Shown here: positions 1 through 5,137 of the stretch, one piece after another
How the letters are laid out: each line of letters starts with the position of its first letter
Numbering within the stretch: position 1 is the stretch's first letter
Origin: an uncultured Dehalococcoidia bacterium
GTDB taxonomy: Bacteria; Chloroflexota; Dehalococcoidia; Dehalococcoidales; UBA3254
Reading direction: 5' to 3'
Length of the DNA stretch: 7,150 nt
NCBI GenBank assembly: GCA_903890885.1
Contig: CAITCX010000009.1
Coordinates: 1 to 7,150 of the forward strand
Program-made: the position numbers and the translations under genes
Notes under the pieces: model-generated
Told to the model about the DNA's origin: nothing
Databases searched by the model: none
What the model saw: the letters and a program-made list of their open reading frames with translations, nothing else

Positions 1-63
1 CGATGTAAATATATTTTTTATGTAGCGGATGCGAAAATGAACTTTCTTAAGTGCCTCAATCAT
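1..63 (-). CDS. N-terminal fragment of a gene running off the left edge
   Basis: A minus-strand reading frame opens with ATG at 63-61 and stays open to the edge, giving 21 residues (MIEALKKVHF, then RIRYIKNIFTS). A Shine-Dalgarno-like AAAGGA lies about 10 nt upstream, and an in-frame stop at 106-108 limits the frame to the left part. The fragment is basic and has no recognisable domain. It follows the glycosyltransferase on the same strand after a 128-nt gap, so it may belong to the same glycan cluster; a short basic start like this occurs in sugar acyltransferases and glycosyltransferases, but that is a guess. Only the start codon, ribosome site and open frame support it. Chance openness over 21 codons is possible. 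Confidence 0.4.
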   Translation of the reverse strand, partial: MIEALKKVHFRIRYIKNIFTS

Positions 64-154
64 TTTTAACAGGTCCTTTATGTAAATAATATTTCTAAAT
101 TCACTCTACGACATCCATTATTTTTTGGATTATTGAATAACAAACAGATTTAAA

Positions 155-188
155 GGATCACAGTTACATCAACGCGTAAACCTGATCC
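155..188 (-). terminator. weak hairpin after the glycosyltransferase gene
   Basis: Just past the glycosyltransferase stop, the minus strand holds GGATCA and TGATCC as a 6-bp stem with a 22-nt loop, followed by TTTAAAT. The stem is short and the loop long, so termination here is uncertain. Readthrough into the fragment at 1-63 is equally possible. Confidence 0.25.
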
Positions 189-191
189 TGA

Positions 192-1379
192 TTATTCAGC
201 AATTTTACTAATCTGCCTGATTAACTGCTGGAACAGGTCGGAAACATTTTCCCAACCGCACACATTGGGGACAGCATAAGATATACTTTTTCCCGCTTTA
301 TGCTGAGCAAATAATTCTGTTATCTTTTCCGCAATGGATGATTCGTCCCCTTTGGGAACCAGCATTGTTCCCTTATATTCCTGTAACGATTCCTTGATAT
401 TCTCAAGATCGCTGATAATAATAGGTTTCCCATAACCCATGGCCAGACTGGCTACACCGCTTCCTGCGCTCCTGAGATAAGGGAGCACCACTACATCCGC
501 AGCGGAGAAATATTTAGCAACAGCAGAATCTGGTACAAACTCGGCTTGAAAGGTGATTTGTTTACTATACGGAGAAGCTTTTATCAGATCGTCCAACCCT
601 TCTTCATCTCCCCAATTCTCACCGGCAATGACCAGCCTGGATTTTAAGGCTATTTCCGTGGGTAGCTTTTCAAAGGCCCTTATCAGGCAGGGCACGCCTT
701 TATACTTTCTTATCATACCGAAGTTAAGCACTACAAATTCCTCTTTGATTCCCAGTTCTTTGCGGGCTGACTCTTGGGTGTACCCATGAAAATAACTGTC
801 ATAAACACCATGCGGAATAATAAAAACCTGTTCTTTCTTAAGAGAATAGGCTTCTATTGCTTGATTGCTTACCGTGTCTGAATGTACCACAAACGCTGAG
901 GCTCTGTTCATAATTAACTTGCCCATAATCCTGGAATACAGACGCAGAGGCAGCTTGCCGGCTTCCAGAGGATCGACTATTTCATGCATCTCCAGGACCA
1001 ATTTGGCTTTAATGCTTAATGAATTGGCCTGCGCCAAAAAAAACTCCATATGGGCTACCGCCGAGGTCCACCATGCCATAATGATGACATCCGGTTTTTC
1101 TCTTTTTAAAAATCGGTAGGCCTTGATCCAGCTTAGAGGAGAATTCCAATCCATGCCATCGAAGACTTTGATTTCCGGAGAGAACCCTATCGCAAAGTCC
1201 TGTCTGCCCACATTTTTGTTTCCTGGATAAAGAAACCGCGGCAGCAAATTCCGTAACAACACCGCTGAAACGTTATTAGTTACCGAGAGGGCATTGGTCA
1301 GGCAAATAGTATAAGCGCTTATCCCACTGAAATATTTTTTTGAGGGACCTACAATACAAATTTTCGTCACGCTATTCAA
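192..1379 (-). CDS. GT4-like (GT-B fold) glycosyltransferase
   Basis: Predicted cytoplasmic, nucleotide-sugar-dependent glycosyltransferase of 395 residues, a usual length for GT4. The N-terminal Rossmann half starts with KICIVGPSK (residues 6-14) and SGISAYT (18-24). FVVHSD (163-168) and IIPHGVYD (187-194) are typical GT4 landmarks before the hinge. The C-terminal half has LNFGMIRKYKG (218-228), RLVIAGE (248-254), AADVVVLPYLRSAGSG (293-308) and GKPIIISD (317-324). The acidic residue that opens the usual E-x7-E motif is replaced in the SAGSG stretch, as in some GT4 subfamilies; the acceptor cannot be predicted. The start is not ATG: TTG at 1379 gives the full frame, while GTG at 1370 would start closer to the first beta strand (MTKICIVG). 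Neither has a strong Shine-Dalgarno sequence. Its own promoter lies upstream, and it probably acts in surface glycan assembly. Confidence 0.9.
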   Translation of the reverse strand: MNSVTKICIVGPSKKYFSGISAYTICLTNALSVTNNVSAVLLRNLLPRFLYPGNKNVGRQDFAIGFSPEIKVFDGMDWNSPLSWIKAYRFLKREKPDVIIMAWWTSAVAHMEFFLAQANSLSIKAKLVLEMHEIVDPLEAGKLPLRLYSRIMGKLIMNRASAFVVHSDTVSNQAIEAYSLKKEQVFIIPHGVYDSYFHGYTQESARKELGIKEEFVVLNFGMIRKYKGVPCLIRAFEKLPTEIALKSRLVIAGENWGDEEGLDDLIKASPYSKQITFQAEFVPDSAVAKYFSAADVVVLPYLRSAGSGVASLAMGYGKPIIISDLENIKESLQEYKGTMLVPKGDESSIAEKITELFAQHKAGKSISYAVPNVCGWENVSDLFQQLIRQISKIAE

Positions 1380-1443
1380 TATCCGATAGTCAAGATTCCC
1401 CGGTTAGGGACTGCGTTTAATAAAAACAATTCAATCTGAGCTT

Positions 1444-1472
1444 ATCCTAACGCCTCTCAACTTTTAAGTCAA
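1444..1472 (-). promoter_or_regulatory. sigma70-type promoter of the glycosyltransferase gene
   Basis: Read on the minus strand, TTGACT (1472-1467) and TAGGAT (1449-1444) are separated by exactly 17 nt. The match is 5/6 for the -35 and 4/6 for the -10. Transcription would begin near 1437, leaving a leader of about 58 nt before the TTG at 1379. Confidence 0.6.
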
Positions 1473-1534
1473 TCCTGGAACAATATCTGATATTTTTTAC
1501 TTGAGCCGTTTTCAATATAGTGCCCTATTTCAGC

Positions 1535-1563
1535 TTTTCATCTTAATATTATATTAATATTCT
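1535..1563 (+). promoter_or_regulatory. possible promoter of the DUF5666 lipoprotein gene
   Basis: TTTTCA (1535-1540) and TATTCT (1558-1563) are 17 nt apart, each matching 4/6 of the sigma70 consensus. They lie in a strongly A/T-rich stretch 42 nt before the start codon. Such regions give chance matches easily, so this is only a candidate. Confidence 0.3.
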
Positions 1564-1605
1564 TCTGTTATTATTAAAGCCACAAATAATTGGAGGTATG
1601 TTCTT

Positions 1606-2634
1606 ATGACGGTTAACCTGAAACGTTTTTGGCCTTTCCTGGCAACCACTGCTGTAACAACTTCCCTGGTTATCACAATGGCCGCCTGCGCCGCCGAACC
1701 GGCCCCGGCCCAGGTGGTTACATCAACTGTGCAACCCAGCACCAGCACAGTGGCGCCAACTCCAACTCCGACTCCGACTCCAACTCCAACTCCTTCACCA
1801 TCTCCAACTGCCCAACCCGGCGCCAGTACTCCACCATCATTACCAGGCGCTAACGGTTCTGCCGTCAGGCCGGGAGGAGGCGCAAACGGCACTCTTTCCA
1901 AACTTGACGGTAATACACTTACCTTAGATTCCCAGCAAGGCCAGTCAACTATTGTGAATATCTCTACCAATACGAACATCCTGAAAACCGTGGCTGGCAG
2001 TCTGGCTGACTTGCAGAGTGGTCAATTTGTAACAGTGACAGGCACAGCCGACGCCAGCGGCAAAATTGCCGCGACTGCTATCATAATCAGGCCTCAGGAC
2101 CAGAATGCCCGCGGTATTCCACCAGCCGGTGGTGGCGCTAACCAGGGCGGCGGTCCCGGCGGTGGTCCCGGTGGTGGTCCCGGCGGTGGCCCCGGTGGTG
2201 CTCCAGGTGGCGGCGCACCGGGTACCCAATCTGACAACGGCACTCAAGGTGCCCGATCTGGTGGCGGTGGCGGCGGTGGCGGAACCAGAACTGGCGGTGG
2301 AGGCGGAGGCGGTGGTGGCGGCGGAGGCGGCGCTCAAGGCGCCCGAAATGGCGGCGGCCCTGGCGGCGCCCCAGGGGGAGGGACTCCCGGTACACTCACG
2401 AAGATCGACGGGAACACCCTTACTATGACCAGTGGGCAGGCAGGACAAGAAATAATTGTGACGGTTAGTTCCAGCACTACCTACCAGAAAACTGTAACCG
2501 GCTCTGTATCAGACCTTCAAGTTGGCCAGTCATTGATGGCAACAGGCACTCCAGACTCCACTACAGGCAATATCAGTGCCAACACCATCACCATCAGAGC
2601 ACAGGACACTTCTGCTTCAGGCACCCCAAAATAG
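1606..2634 (+). CDS. probable lipoprotein with two DUF5666-like domains and a Gly-rich linker
   Basis: 342 residues, started by ATG 9 nt after a strong GGAGG (1592-1596). The N-terminus has basic residues (K6, R7), a hydrophobic run and MAAC at 25-28, a lipobox-like site that would lipidate Cys28. Met at -3 is not the commonest residue, so plain secretion is an alternative. A Pro-Thr spacer (51-63) follows. Domain 1 (95-162) begins GTLSKLDGNTLTL and domain 2 (262-331) begins GTLTKIDGNTLTM. Both continue with a KTV-x-G-S-x-x-DLQ-x-GQ segment and end in T-x-I-I/T-I-R, the small beta-barrel pattern of DUF5666. Between them lies an 88-residue Gly/Pro-rich linker. DUF5666 has no firm biochemical role, so a surface-exposed, possibly metal- or ligand-binding envelope role is inference. 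It is transcribed divergently from the glycosyltransferase and ends at a strong terminator. Confidence 0.85.
   Translation: MTVNLKRFWPFLATTAVTTSLVITMAACAAEPAPAQVVTSTVQPSTSTVAPTPTPTPTPTPTPSPSPTAQPGASTPPSLPGANGSAVRPGGGANGTLSKLDGNTLTLDSQQGQSTIVNISTNTNILKTVAGSLADLQSGQFVTVTGTADASGKIAATAIIIRPQDQNARGIPPAGGGANQGGGPGGGPGGGPGGGPGGAPGGGAPGTQSDNGTQGARSGGGGGGGGTRTGGGGGGGGGGGGGAQGARNGGGPGGAPGGGTPGTLTKIDGNTLTMTSGQAGQEIIVTVSSSTTYQKTVTGSVSDLQVGQSLMATGTPDSTTGNISANTITIRAQDTSASGTPK
1756..1794 (+). repeat. (Pro-Thr) hexanucleotide repeat
   Basis: About six units of CCN-ACT encode alternating Pro-Thr at residues 51-63 of the lipoprotein, followed by a Ser-Pro continuation. The third base of the Pro codons varies between A, G and T. 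This is a typical extended spacer that lifts a domain off the membrane or wall. Unit number could vary between strains by slippage. Confidence 0.8.
2125..2388 (+). repeat. Gly/Pro-rich linker with GGGP repeats and two poly-Gly runs
   Basis: Residues 174-261 of the lipoprotein. Four GGGP units (181-196) are followed by GGAP and GGGAP, encoded by 12-bp repeats. Two uninterrupted Gly runs of 8 (219-226) and 13 residues (230-242) follow. QGAR-S/N-GGG occurs twice, 30 residues apart (214 and 244). Glycine codons mix GGC, GGT and GGA, so the DNA is not a pure microsatellite; this suggests the protein sequence is maintained or the repeat is old. Several long frames on the other strand are by-products of this composition. 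Confidence 0.85.
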
Positions 2635-2663
2635 CATAACGTTGCTATTTTAACCTTTAAACC

Positions 2664-2699
2664 AAAGGAGCCCGCTGCTTACGCCGCGGGCTCCTTTTT
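2664..2699 (+). terminator. rho-independent terminator, probably shared by convergent genes
   Basis: A 12-bp perfect stem (AAAGGAGCCCGC at 2664-2675 with its complement at 2686-2697) has a 10-nt loop and ends in a run of five T at 2695-2699. It lies 29 nt after the lipoprotein stop. On the minus strand the same stem is followed by TTTGGTTT, so it could also stop the DUF5679 transcript, which ends 43 bp away. Confidence 0.9.
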
Positions 2700-2742
2700 A
2701 TGGACTGAATAAAGTGCATAACGAGGCTGGTCGGGTTTAATG

Positions 2743-2886
2743 CTACTTGGCTTTACCGATCCGGAACATCTTGGTAGCACATGTAGGGCAGATGCCCTGA
2801 GTGGCCGGTCTTCCGTTCTTCATGATAATAGGCTTGGCACTTTTCATTTCTTTCTTGGCTTTGCATTTAACACAATACCCTTGCAT
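2743..2886 (-). CDS. DUF5679-like small zinc-ribbon protein, 47 residues
   Basis: A 47-residue minus-strand gene starting at ATG 2886-2884, 7 nt after a strong GGAGG (2898-2894), and stopping at TAG 2745-2743. The protein opens MQGYCVKCKAKKEMK and carries GRPATQGICPTCATKMF near its end. Four cysteines in two C-x2-C pairs (Cys5/Cys8 and Cys33/Cys36) form a predicted zinc ribbon. Lys makes up over a fifth of the residues. The length and the GRPA-x-QG-x-CP-x-C pattern fit DUF5679, small proteins I know from Chloroflexota and other bacteria, with no established function. A nucleic-acid-binding role is plausible from the basic zinc ribbon but is inference. Consensus promoter elements and a strong ribosome site suggest good expression. 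It converges with the lipoprotein gene on a shared terminator. Confidence 0.88.
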   Translation of the reverse strand: MQGYCVKCKAKKEMKSAKPIIMKNGRPATQGICPTCATKMFRIGKAK

Positions 2887-2913
2887 CAGTACACCTCCAT
2901 TTTTTAATTATTA

Positions 2914-2942
2914 ACGATAAACCGTTTCACGCTCGATGTCAA
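2914..2942 (-). promoter_or_regulatory. strong sigma70-type promoter of the DUF5679 gene
   Basis: On the minus strand a perfect TTGACA (2942-2937) is followed after exactly 17 nt by TATCGT (2919-2914), a 4/6 match. Transcription would start near 2907, giving a leader of about 20 nt with the GGAGG ribosome site. Confidence 0.75.
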
Positions 2943-2945
2943 TAC

Positions 2946-2967
2946 CTATTTTTAAACTATTTTTAAA
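2946..2967 (-). repeat. two tandem 11-bp A/T-rich units, UP-element-like
   Basis: On the plus strand CTATTTTTAAA occurs twice head to tail (2946-2956 and 2957-2967). On the minus strand these read TTTAAAAATAG twice and end 3 bp before the -35 of the DUF5679 promoter. A/T tracts phased at about one helical turn in this position match the layout of an UP element bound by the RNA polymerase alpha C-terminal domains, or of bent DNA. Function is inferred. Confidence 0.6.
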
Positions 2968-3050
2968 CTCGTTTCGTAATCCATAAAAAGACAGGGTTAA
3001 AGGGGTAACCATGAATGGGAAAATAATTCTATTCTGAATTGCACGCAGAC

Positions 3051-3124
3051 CAGGGTAATATAAGGTTTTGCAGTAGCAGAAAATGTCAGCTTGTAGATAT
3101 ACTAAAACCTGGTTATATTGCCTG
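3051..3124. repeat. imperfect inverted repeat, about 20-bp arms
   Basis: CAGGGTAATATAAGGTTTT (3051-3069) is nearly the reverse complement of the segment at 3104-3124; pairing needs a two-base bulge plus a small mismatch near the CAGG end. The loop is 34 nt. ATTACCC at 3125-3131 could alternatively pair with GGGTAAT at 3053-3059, so two competing folds are possible. It may be an RNA structure, a degraded miniature element or a regulatory site. No target duplication was recognised. Confidence 0.5.
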
Positions 3125-3146
3125 ATTACCCCAGGTAAAAGGAAAA

Positions 3147-3168
3147 CCGGCTTGATTTATCAAACCGG
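3147..3168. repeat. near-perfect 22-bp palindrome
   Basis: CCGGCTTGAT and ATCAAACCGG flank a two-base centre and pair with a single mismatch. It sits 38 bp upstream of the extended -10 of the coiled-coil gene, a suitable position for an operator or activator site. On the minus strand the palindrome is followed by TTTTCCTTTT, so it could also end a minus-strand transcript, although no gene is seen on that side. Confidence 0.5.
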
Positions 3169-3205
3169 ATGGATATAAAATGCTAACATATTCTTAACAA
3201 TCCGC

Positions 3206-3214
3206 TGCTATAAT
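3206..3214 (+). promoter_or_regulatory. extended -10 promoter of the coiled-coil gene
   Basis: TGCTATAAT is a perfect extended -10 (TGn plus TATAAT). No -35 match exists at 16-18 nt upstream, which extended -10 promoters tolerate. Transcription would start near 3221, about 44 nt before the ATG at 3265. Confidence 0.6.
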
Positions 3215-3264
3215 GCGCTGCAACAACGTTTGATTGAAATGATAGAATTAATTTTGGAGACGAC

Positions 3265-3867
3265 ATGCGAGTAGGCTTAGGAGTAGGCATTATCCTGGTG
3301 GCAATGATAACCGGAATTGTTTTTCTGGCCGTTCAGTCAACACGCGCAAACTCAAATATTACCATCAATACTGAAAAAATCGCCGCCAACACCAAAGACA
3401 TAGCTGCCAGCGGCAATATTATCAACGCCAACAGCAAGGACATCTCCTTGCTTCAGAGCCAGATAGCCGCAACAAGTGCCCAGATAGCCGGATTAAAAGA
3501 TAACCTGACCTCATTCGATGCAGTGGTAGCCGCATTAAAAACCCAGACCGCTACTTCCAACACCCAGATCTTGGTGCTGCAAAATAACCTGGCCAATGCC
3601 AATTCTCAAATAATCCAATTGAACAGCCAGATGAGTTCTATTTCAACGAAAGTCCAGGACATACAATCCGGTTCAACCAGTTACGATACACAGATACTCG
3701 CGCTGCAAAGTCTGGCAACTTCTGGGAGTACCCAATTGGCCTCACTGCAAAGTAGCCTGACGGCTTATCAAAGCACAGTCACCTCATTGCAAAATACAGT
3801 GGCCTCTTTGCAAGACTCCGTAAACTATCTCAGTACACAAGTAGCCAATCTCACACCAGTTCCATAA
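3265..3867 (+). CDS. membrane-anchored long coiled-coil protein
   Basis: 200 residues. ATG is preceded by TTGGAGA, with GGAG at 3256-3259. Residues 4-24 form one hydrophobic segment (GLGVGIILVAMITGIVFLAV) after a single Arg, then R27. This looks like an uncleaved signal anchor that leaves the rest outside the membrane. From about residue 32 to 195 the chain is a heptad-rich helix full of Gln, Ser, Asn, Thr and Leu, with no Cys or Trp. TQIL-x-LQ occurs at 100-106 and 142-148, a spacing of 42 residues or exactly six heptads. It ends in a short LTPVP tail. I recognise no named family. The shape resembles stalk or spacer proteins and the coiled-coil parts of chemoreceptors, but no signalling hairpin or enzymatic domain is present. 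It stands alone with its own promoter. A periplasmic or extracellular stalk is the most likely role. Confidence 0.8.
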   Translation: MRVGLGVGIILVAMITGIVFLAVQSTRANSNITINTEKIAANTKDIAASGNIINANSKDISLLQSQIAATSAQIAGLKDNLTSFDAVVAALKTQTATSNTQILVLQNNLANANSQIIQLNSQMSSISTKVQDIQSGSTSYDTQILALQSLATSGSTQLASLQSSLTAYQSTVTSLQNTVASLQDSVNYLSTQVANLTPVP

Positions 3868-4029
3868 AATTGCTTTCCGGTTGACCTGTTTCCCCTGGCC
3901 GTTGAGCGGCTACCCCGGCAGAAAAAGGCTCTTCAGGATATACCAAAAGTTATTCTGCCCGTGAAACCACTGATTATGGTACAGGCTGTACGTGTTTGAG
4001 AAGTGAATCAACAAGCCGACCGGAAACCT

Positions 4030-4055
4030 CTTTAATGCCGCAAACCGGCATAAAG
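4030..4055 (+). terminator. possible terminator hairpin after the coiled-coil gene
   Basis: CTTTA-A-TGCCG and CGGCATAAAG form a stem of about 10 bp with one bulged A and a 5-nt loop (CAAAC). After five other bases comes the T-rich GTTTTCTTGTTTT. It lies 163 bp beyond the stop codon and the T tract is interrupted, so confidence is modest. Confidence 0.4.
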
Positions 4056-4086
4056 CCCGAGTTTTCTTGTTTTACCAAAAATGCTT

Positions 4087-4092
4087 TATAAT
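4087..4092 (+). promoter_or_regulatory. candidate -10 box upstream of the 179-residue gene
   Basis: A perfect TATAAT lies 170 bp before the start codon. The hexamer 17 nt upstream (TTCTTG, 4064-4069) is a poor -35 and there is no TGn extension. If used, it leaves a leader of about 160 nt containing two repeat structures. Confidence 0.3.
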
Positions 4093-4135
4093 ATCATGAG
4101 GCGTGGCACAAACTCAACAGTCTGAATATACCACA

Positions 4136-4154
4136 ATTGTTAGCGCATTGTTAG
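4136..4154. repeat. ATTGTTAG direct repeat at 11-bp spacing
   Basis: ATTGTTAG occurs at 4136-4143 and 4147-4154, one helical turn apart, with a third ATTGTT at 4165-4170. Same-face spacing is typical of protein-binding sites, but short A/T-rich words recur by chance. Confidence 0.35.
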
Positions 4155-4182
4155 ATAAATTGGGATTGTTGTAACTTTTTTG

Positions 4183-4232
4183 TGAAGTCAATGCAGTATT
4201 CTAATCCAGGCAAGGGTAAGAAATTGACTTCA
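4183..4232. repeat. 10-bp perfect inverted repeat in the leader of the 179-residue gene
   Basis: TGAAGTCAAT (4183-4192) and ATTGACTTCA (4223-4232) are exact reverse complements with a 30-nt loop. The right arm ends 29 nt before the ATG at 4262. It could be a leader hairpin near the ribosome site or a split operator. Confidence 0.45.
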
Positions 4233-4261
4233 ATTAAACAAGGATAGAGACGATAAATTAA

Positions 4262-4801
4262 ATGATGACTGACAGACCACACGAAAAATTATCAGAAGCT
4301 ACCCGGAGACTTATGCTGGAGCATCTGAACCTGGGTGTATTAGACGGGCTTAAAGACATCGGAGCCAGCCAGGCGCTAGTGATCAGAACCGCTCAAAACA
4401 ACCTGTCCACCGCTGTTGAGCGCGACCCAGTGGCATCAACGCTTATCAACGCGCTAAGTTCAGCCGCGGTTGAAACAGAAAAAGAGATAAACCAGATCAT
4501 CCCGGCCCAGGGATGGACGGCGGTCTTCGCCGCTGAGCCGGACCGGTTTAACTCAGACCTGGTACCGCTGCCCAGGTACATCGTCAAACCCCTGATTTGC
4601 TGGGCCCTTAAAAGGCAATTCAACGAGGCTGAACAGAAACACAACACCGTAGTCGTGGGCATTATCGACAATAAAAAATCCACAATAGAATGCAGCAAAC
4701 TGCCCGGTTTCCTGGCCTACCGCGGGCCCGGTTGCAACCAGGAAGACGCATCGCTGATAGAAACATGGTTTAACTGGTACGATGAGCGTAAAATTCACTG
4801 A
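4262..4801 (+). CDS. unrecognised 179-residue soluble protein
   Basis: I do not recognise a family. There is no signal peptide and no clear membrane segment, so it is probably cytoplasmic. The N-terminal half (about 5-80) looks helical and ends in an Asn/Ala/Glu-rich stretch (SAAVETEKEINQII, 67-80). The middle has GWTAVFAAEPDRF (84-96) and PLPRYIVKPLICWAL (102-116). A short hydrophobic strand (TVVVGIID, 129-136) and a Cys/Gly patch (GFLAYRGPGCNQED, 149-162) follow, then an aromatic tail (ETWFNWYDE, 167-175). Cys113, Cys144 and Cys158 do not form a metal-site pair. Two adjacent ATGs (4262 and 4265) are possible starts; the ribosome site is weak (AGGAT or AGAGA). The composition is ordinary for a real gene and the frame is open throughout. 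It has isolated promoter-like and repeat signals upstream and a GC hairpin downstream, so it seems to be transcribed alone. Confidence 0.75.
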   Translation: MMTDRPHEKLSEATRRLMLEHLNLGVLDGLKDIGASQALVIRTAQNNLSTAVERDPVASTLINALSSAAVETEKEINQIIPAQGWTAVFAAEPDRFNSDLVPLPRYIVKPLICWALKRQFNEAEQKHNTVVVGIIDNKKSTIECSKLPGFLAYRGPGCNQEDASLIETWFNWYDERKIH

Positions 4802-4845
4802 CAGAAATATCGTCCGGTATTTTCAAGGGAACCCCGGTACAGTGT

Positions 4846-4862
4846 CCCCGCCTCAAGCGGGG
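4846..4862 (+). terminator. GC-rich hairpin after the 179-residue gene
   Basis: CCCCGC and GCGGGG pair perfectly around a 5-nt loop (CTCAA), 45 nt after the stop codon. The following CTTATCAA lacks a T tract, so intrinsic termination is uncertain; it may instead protect the 3' end of the message. Confidence 0.45.
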
Positions 4863-5041
4863 CTTATCAACAATTAACATCAACCAGCCTCTAGCTTCGA
4901 CTACTTCAGGGTATCGTGAAGCTGAATTTGTTGTCTTTACCCAGTTCACTTTTCACCCAACATTCGAGAGCAAATTGACCAGCCTCTGCTCAAACCTGGA
5001 ACATCTTTAATAATCTTTTCCAATTGTTCCACAATAACAGC

Positions 5042-5047
5042 TATAAT
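5042..5047 (+). promoter_or_regulatory. candidate -10 box of the bactofilin-like gene
   Basis: A perfect TATAAT lies 96 bp before the preferred ATG at 5138. The best upstream hexamer (TTCCAA, 5018-5023, 18-nt spacer) matches the -35 only 3/6, so an activator may be needed if this box is used. Confidence 0.4.
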
Positions 5048-5066
5048 AAAAGAGAAACGAAAAAGT

Positions 5067-5091
5067 CTGTGTGAAAAATATTTACACACAG
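5067..5091. promoter_or_regulatory. palindromic site in the leader of the bactofilin-like gene
   Basis: CTGTGTG (5067-5073) and CACACAG (5085-5091) are perfect inverted arms around an A/T-rich 11-bp centre; three inner pairs extend the symmetry. The layout, about two helical turns with outer GC arms and an A/T core, is that of a dimeric repressor site, and it sits just downstream of the likely transcription start. An RNA hairpin is the alternative. Confidence 0.45.
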
Positions 5092-5137
5092 TAACAATTT
5101 CAAAAACCCGATGCTTAATAAACGTGGAAGGTTGAAA

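Larger units (their letters stand above)
2887..3264. other. 378-bp divergent intergenic region rich in repeats
   Basis: This gap separates the DUF5679 gene (minus) from the coiled-coil gene (plus). It holds the DUF5679 promoter, an 11-bp tandem repeat, a tiny frame at 3011-3037 (ATG to TGA, 8 residues, with AGGGG 5 nt upstream), an imperfect long inverted repeat, a near-perfect 22-bp palindrome and the extended -10 of the coiled-coil gene. A weak minus-strand promoter (TTGTTA at 3200-3195, TATATC at 3177-3172, 17-nt spacer) is also possible. No conventional gene is visible. Confidence 0.7.
3868..4261. other. 394-bp intergenic region with no visible gene
   Basis: No convincing coding frame exists here; the longest ATG frame I noted (at 4035) is 18 codons without a ribosome site. 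The right half is A/T-rich and carries a hairpin (4030-4055), a TATAAT box, two ATTGTTAG copies 11 bp apart and a 10-bp inverted repeat, all within a likely 160-nt leader of the following gene. Confidence 0.6.
4802..5137. other. 336-bp intergenic region with no visible gene
   Basis: The region holds a GC hairpin just after the upstream gene (4846-4862), a weak inverted repeat (AGCTTC at 4893-4898, GAAGCT at 4918-4923), a 10-bp direct repeat ACCAGCCTCT (4883 and 4978), a TATAAT box and a palindrome before the bactofilin-like gene. An ATG at 5111 opens the same frame as that gene but is not the preferred start. Confidence 0.6.

Noticed and set aside
1554..1979. 141-residue minus-strand reading frame with a VGVGVGVG run
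   Set aside because: It is the reverse-strand reading of the Pro-Thr repeat in the lipoprotein gene, which has the strong ribosome site, export signal and recognisable domains.
2146..2220. Short regular repeats that might suggest a CRISPR or intergenic repeat array
   Set aside because: The units are 12 bp, in frame within the lipoprotein gene and without spacers.
1945..2448. Long Ala/Thr-rich minus-strand frame and other frames across the glycine linker
   Set aside because: GC-rich Gly codon repeats leave all frames open; the products are low-complexity and have no ribosome sites that I can see.
4883..4987. ACCAGCCTCT direct repeat and AGCTTC/GAAGCT inverted repeat
   Set aside because: Both are short and loosely spaced; such matches are expected by chance in 336 bp and neither sits at a promoter position.
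5111..5137. Upstream ATG at 5111 as start of the bactofilin-like gene
   Set aside because: It lacks a good ribosome site, while ATG 5138 has GGAAGG 6 nt upstream and gives a standard signal peptide.
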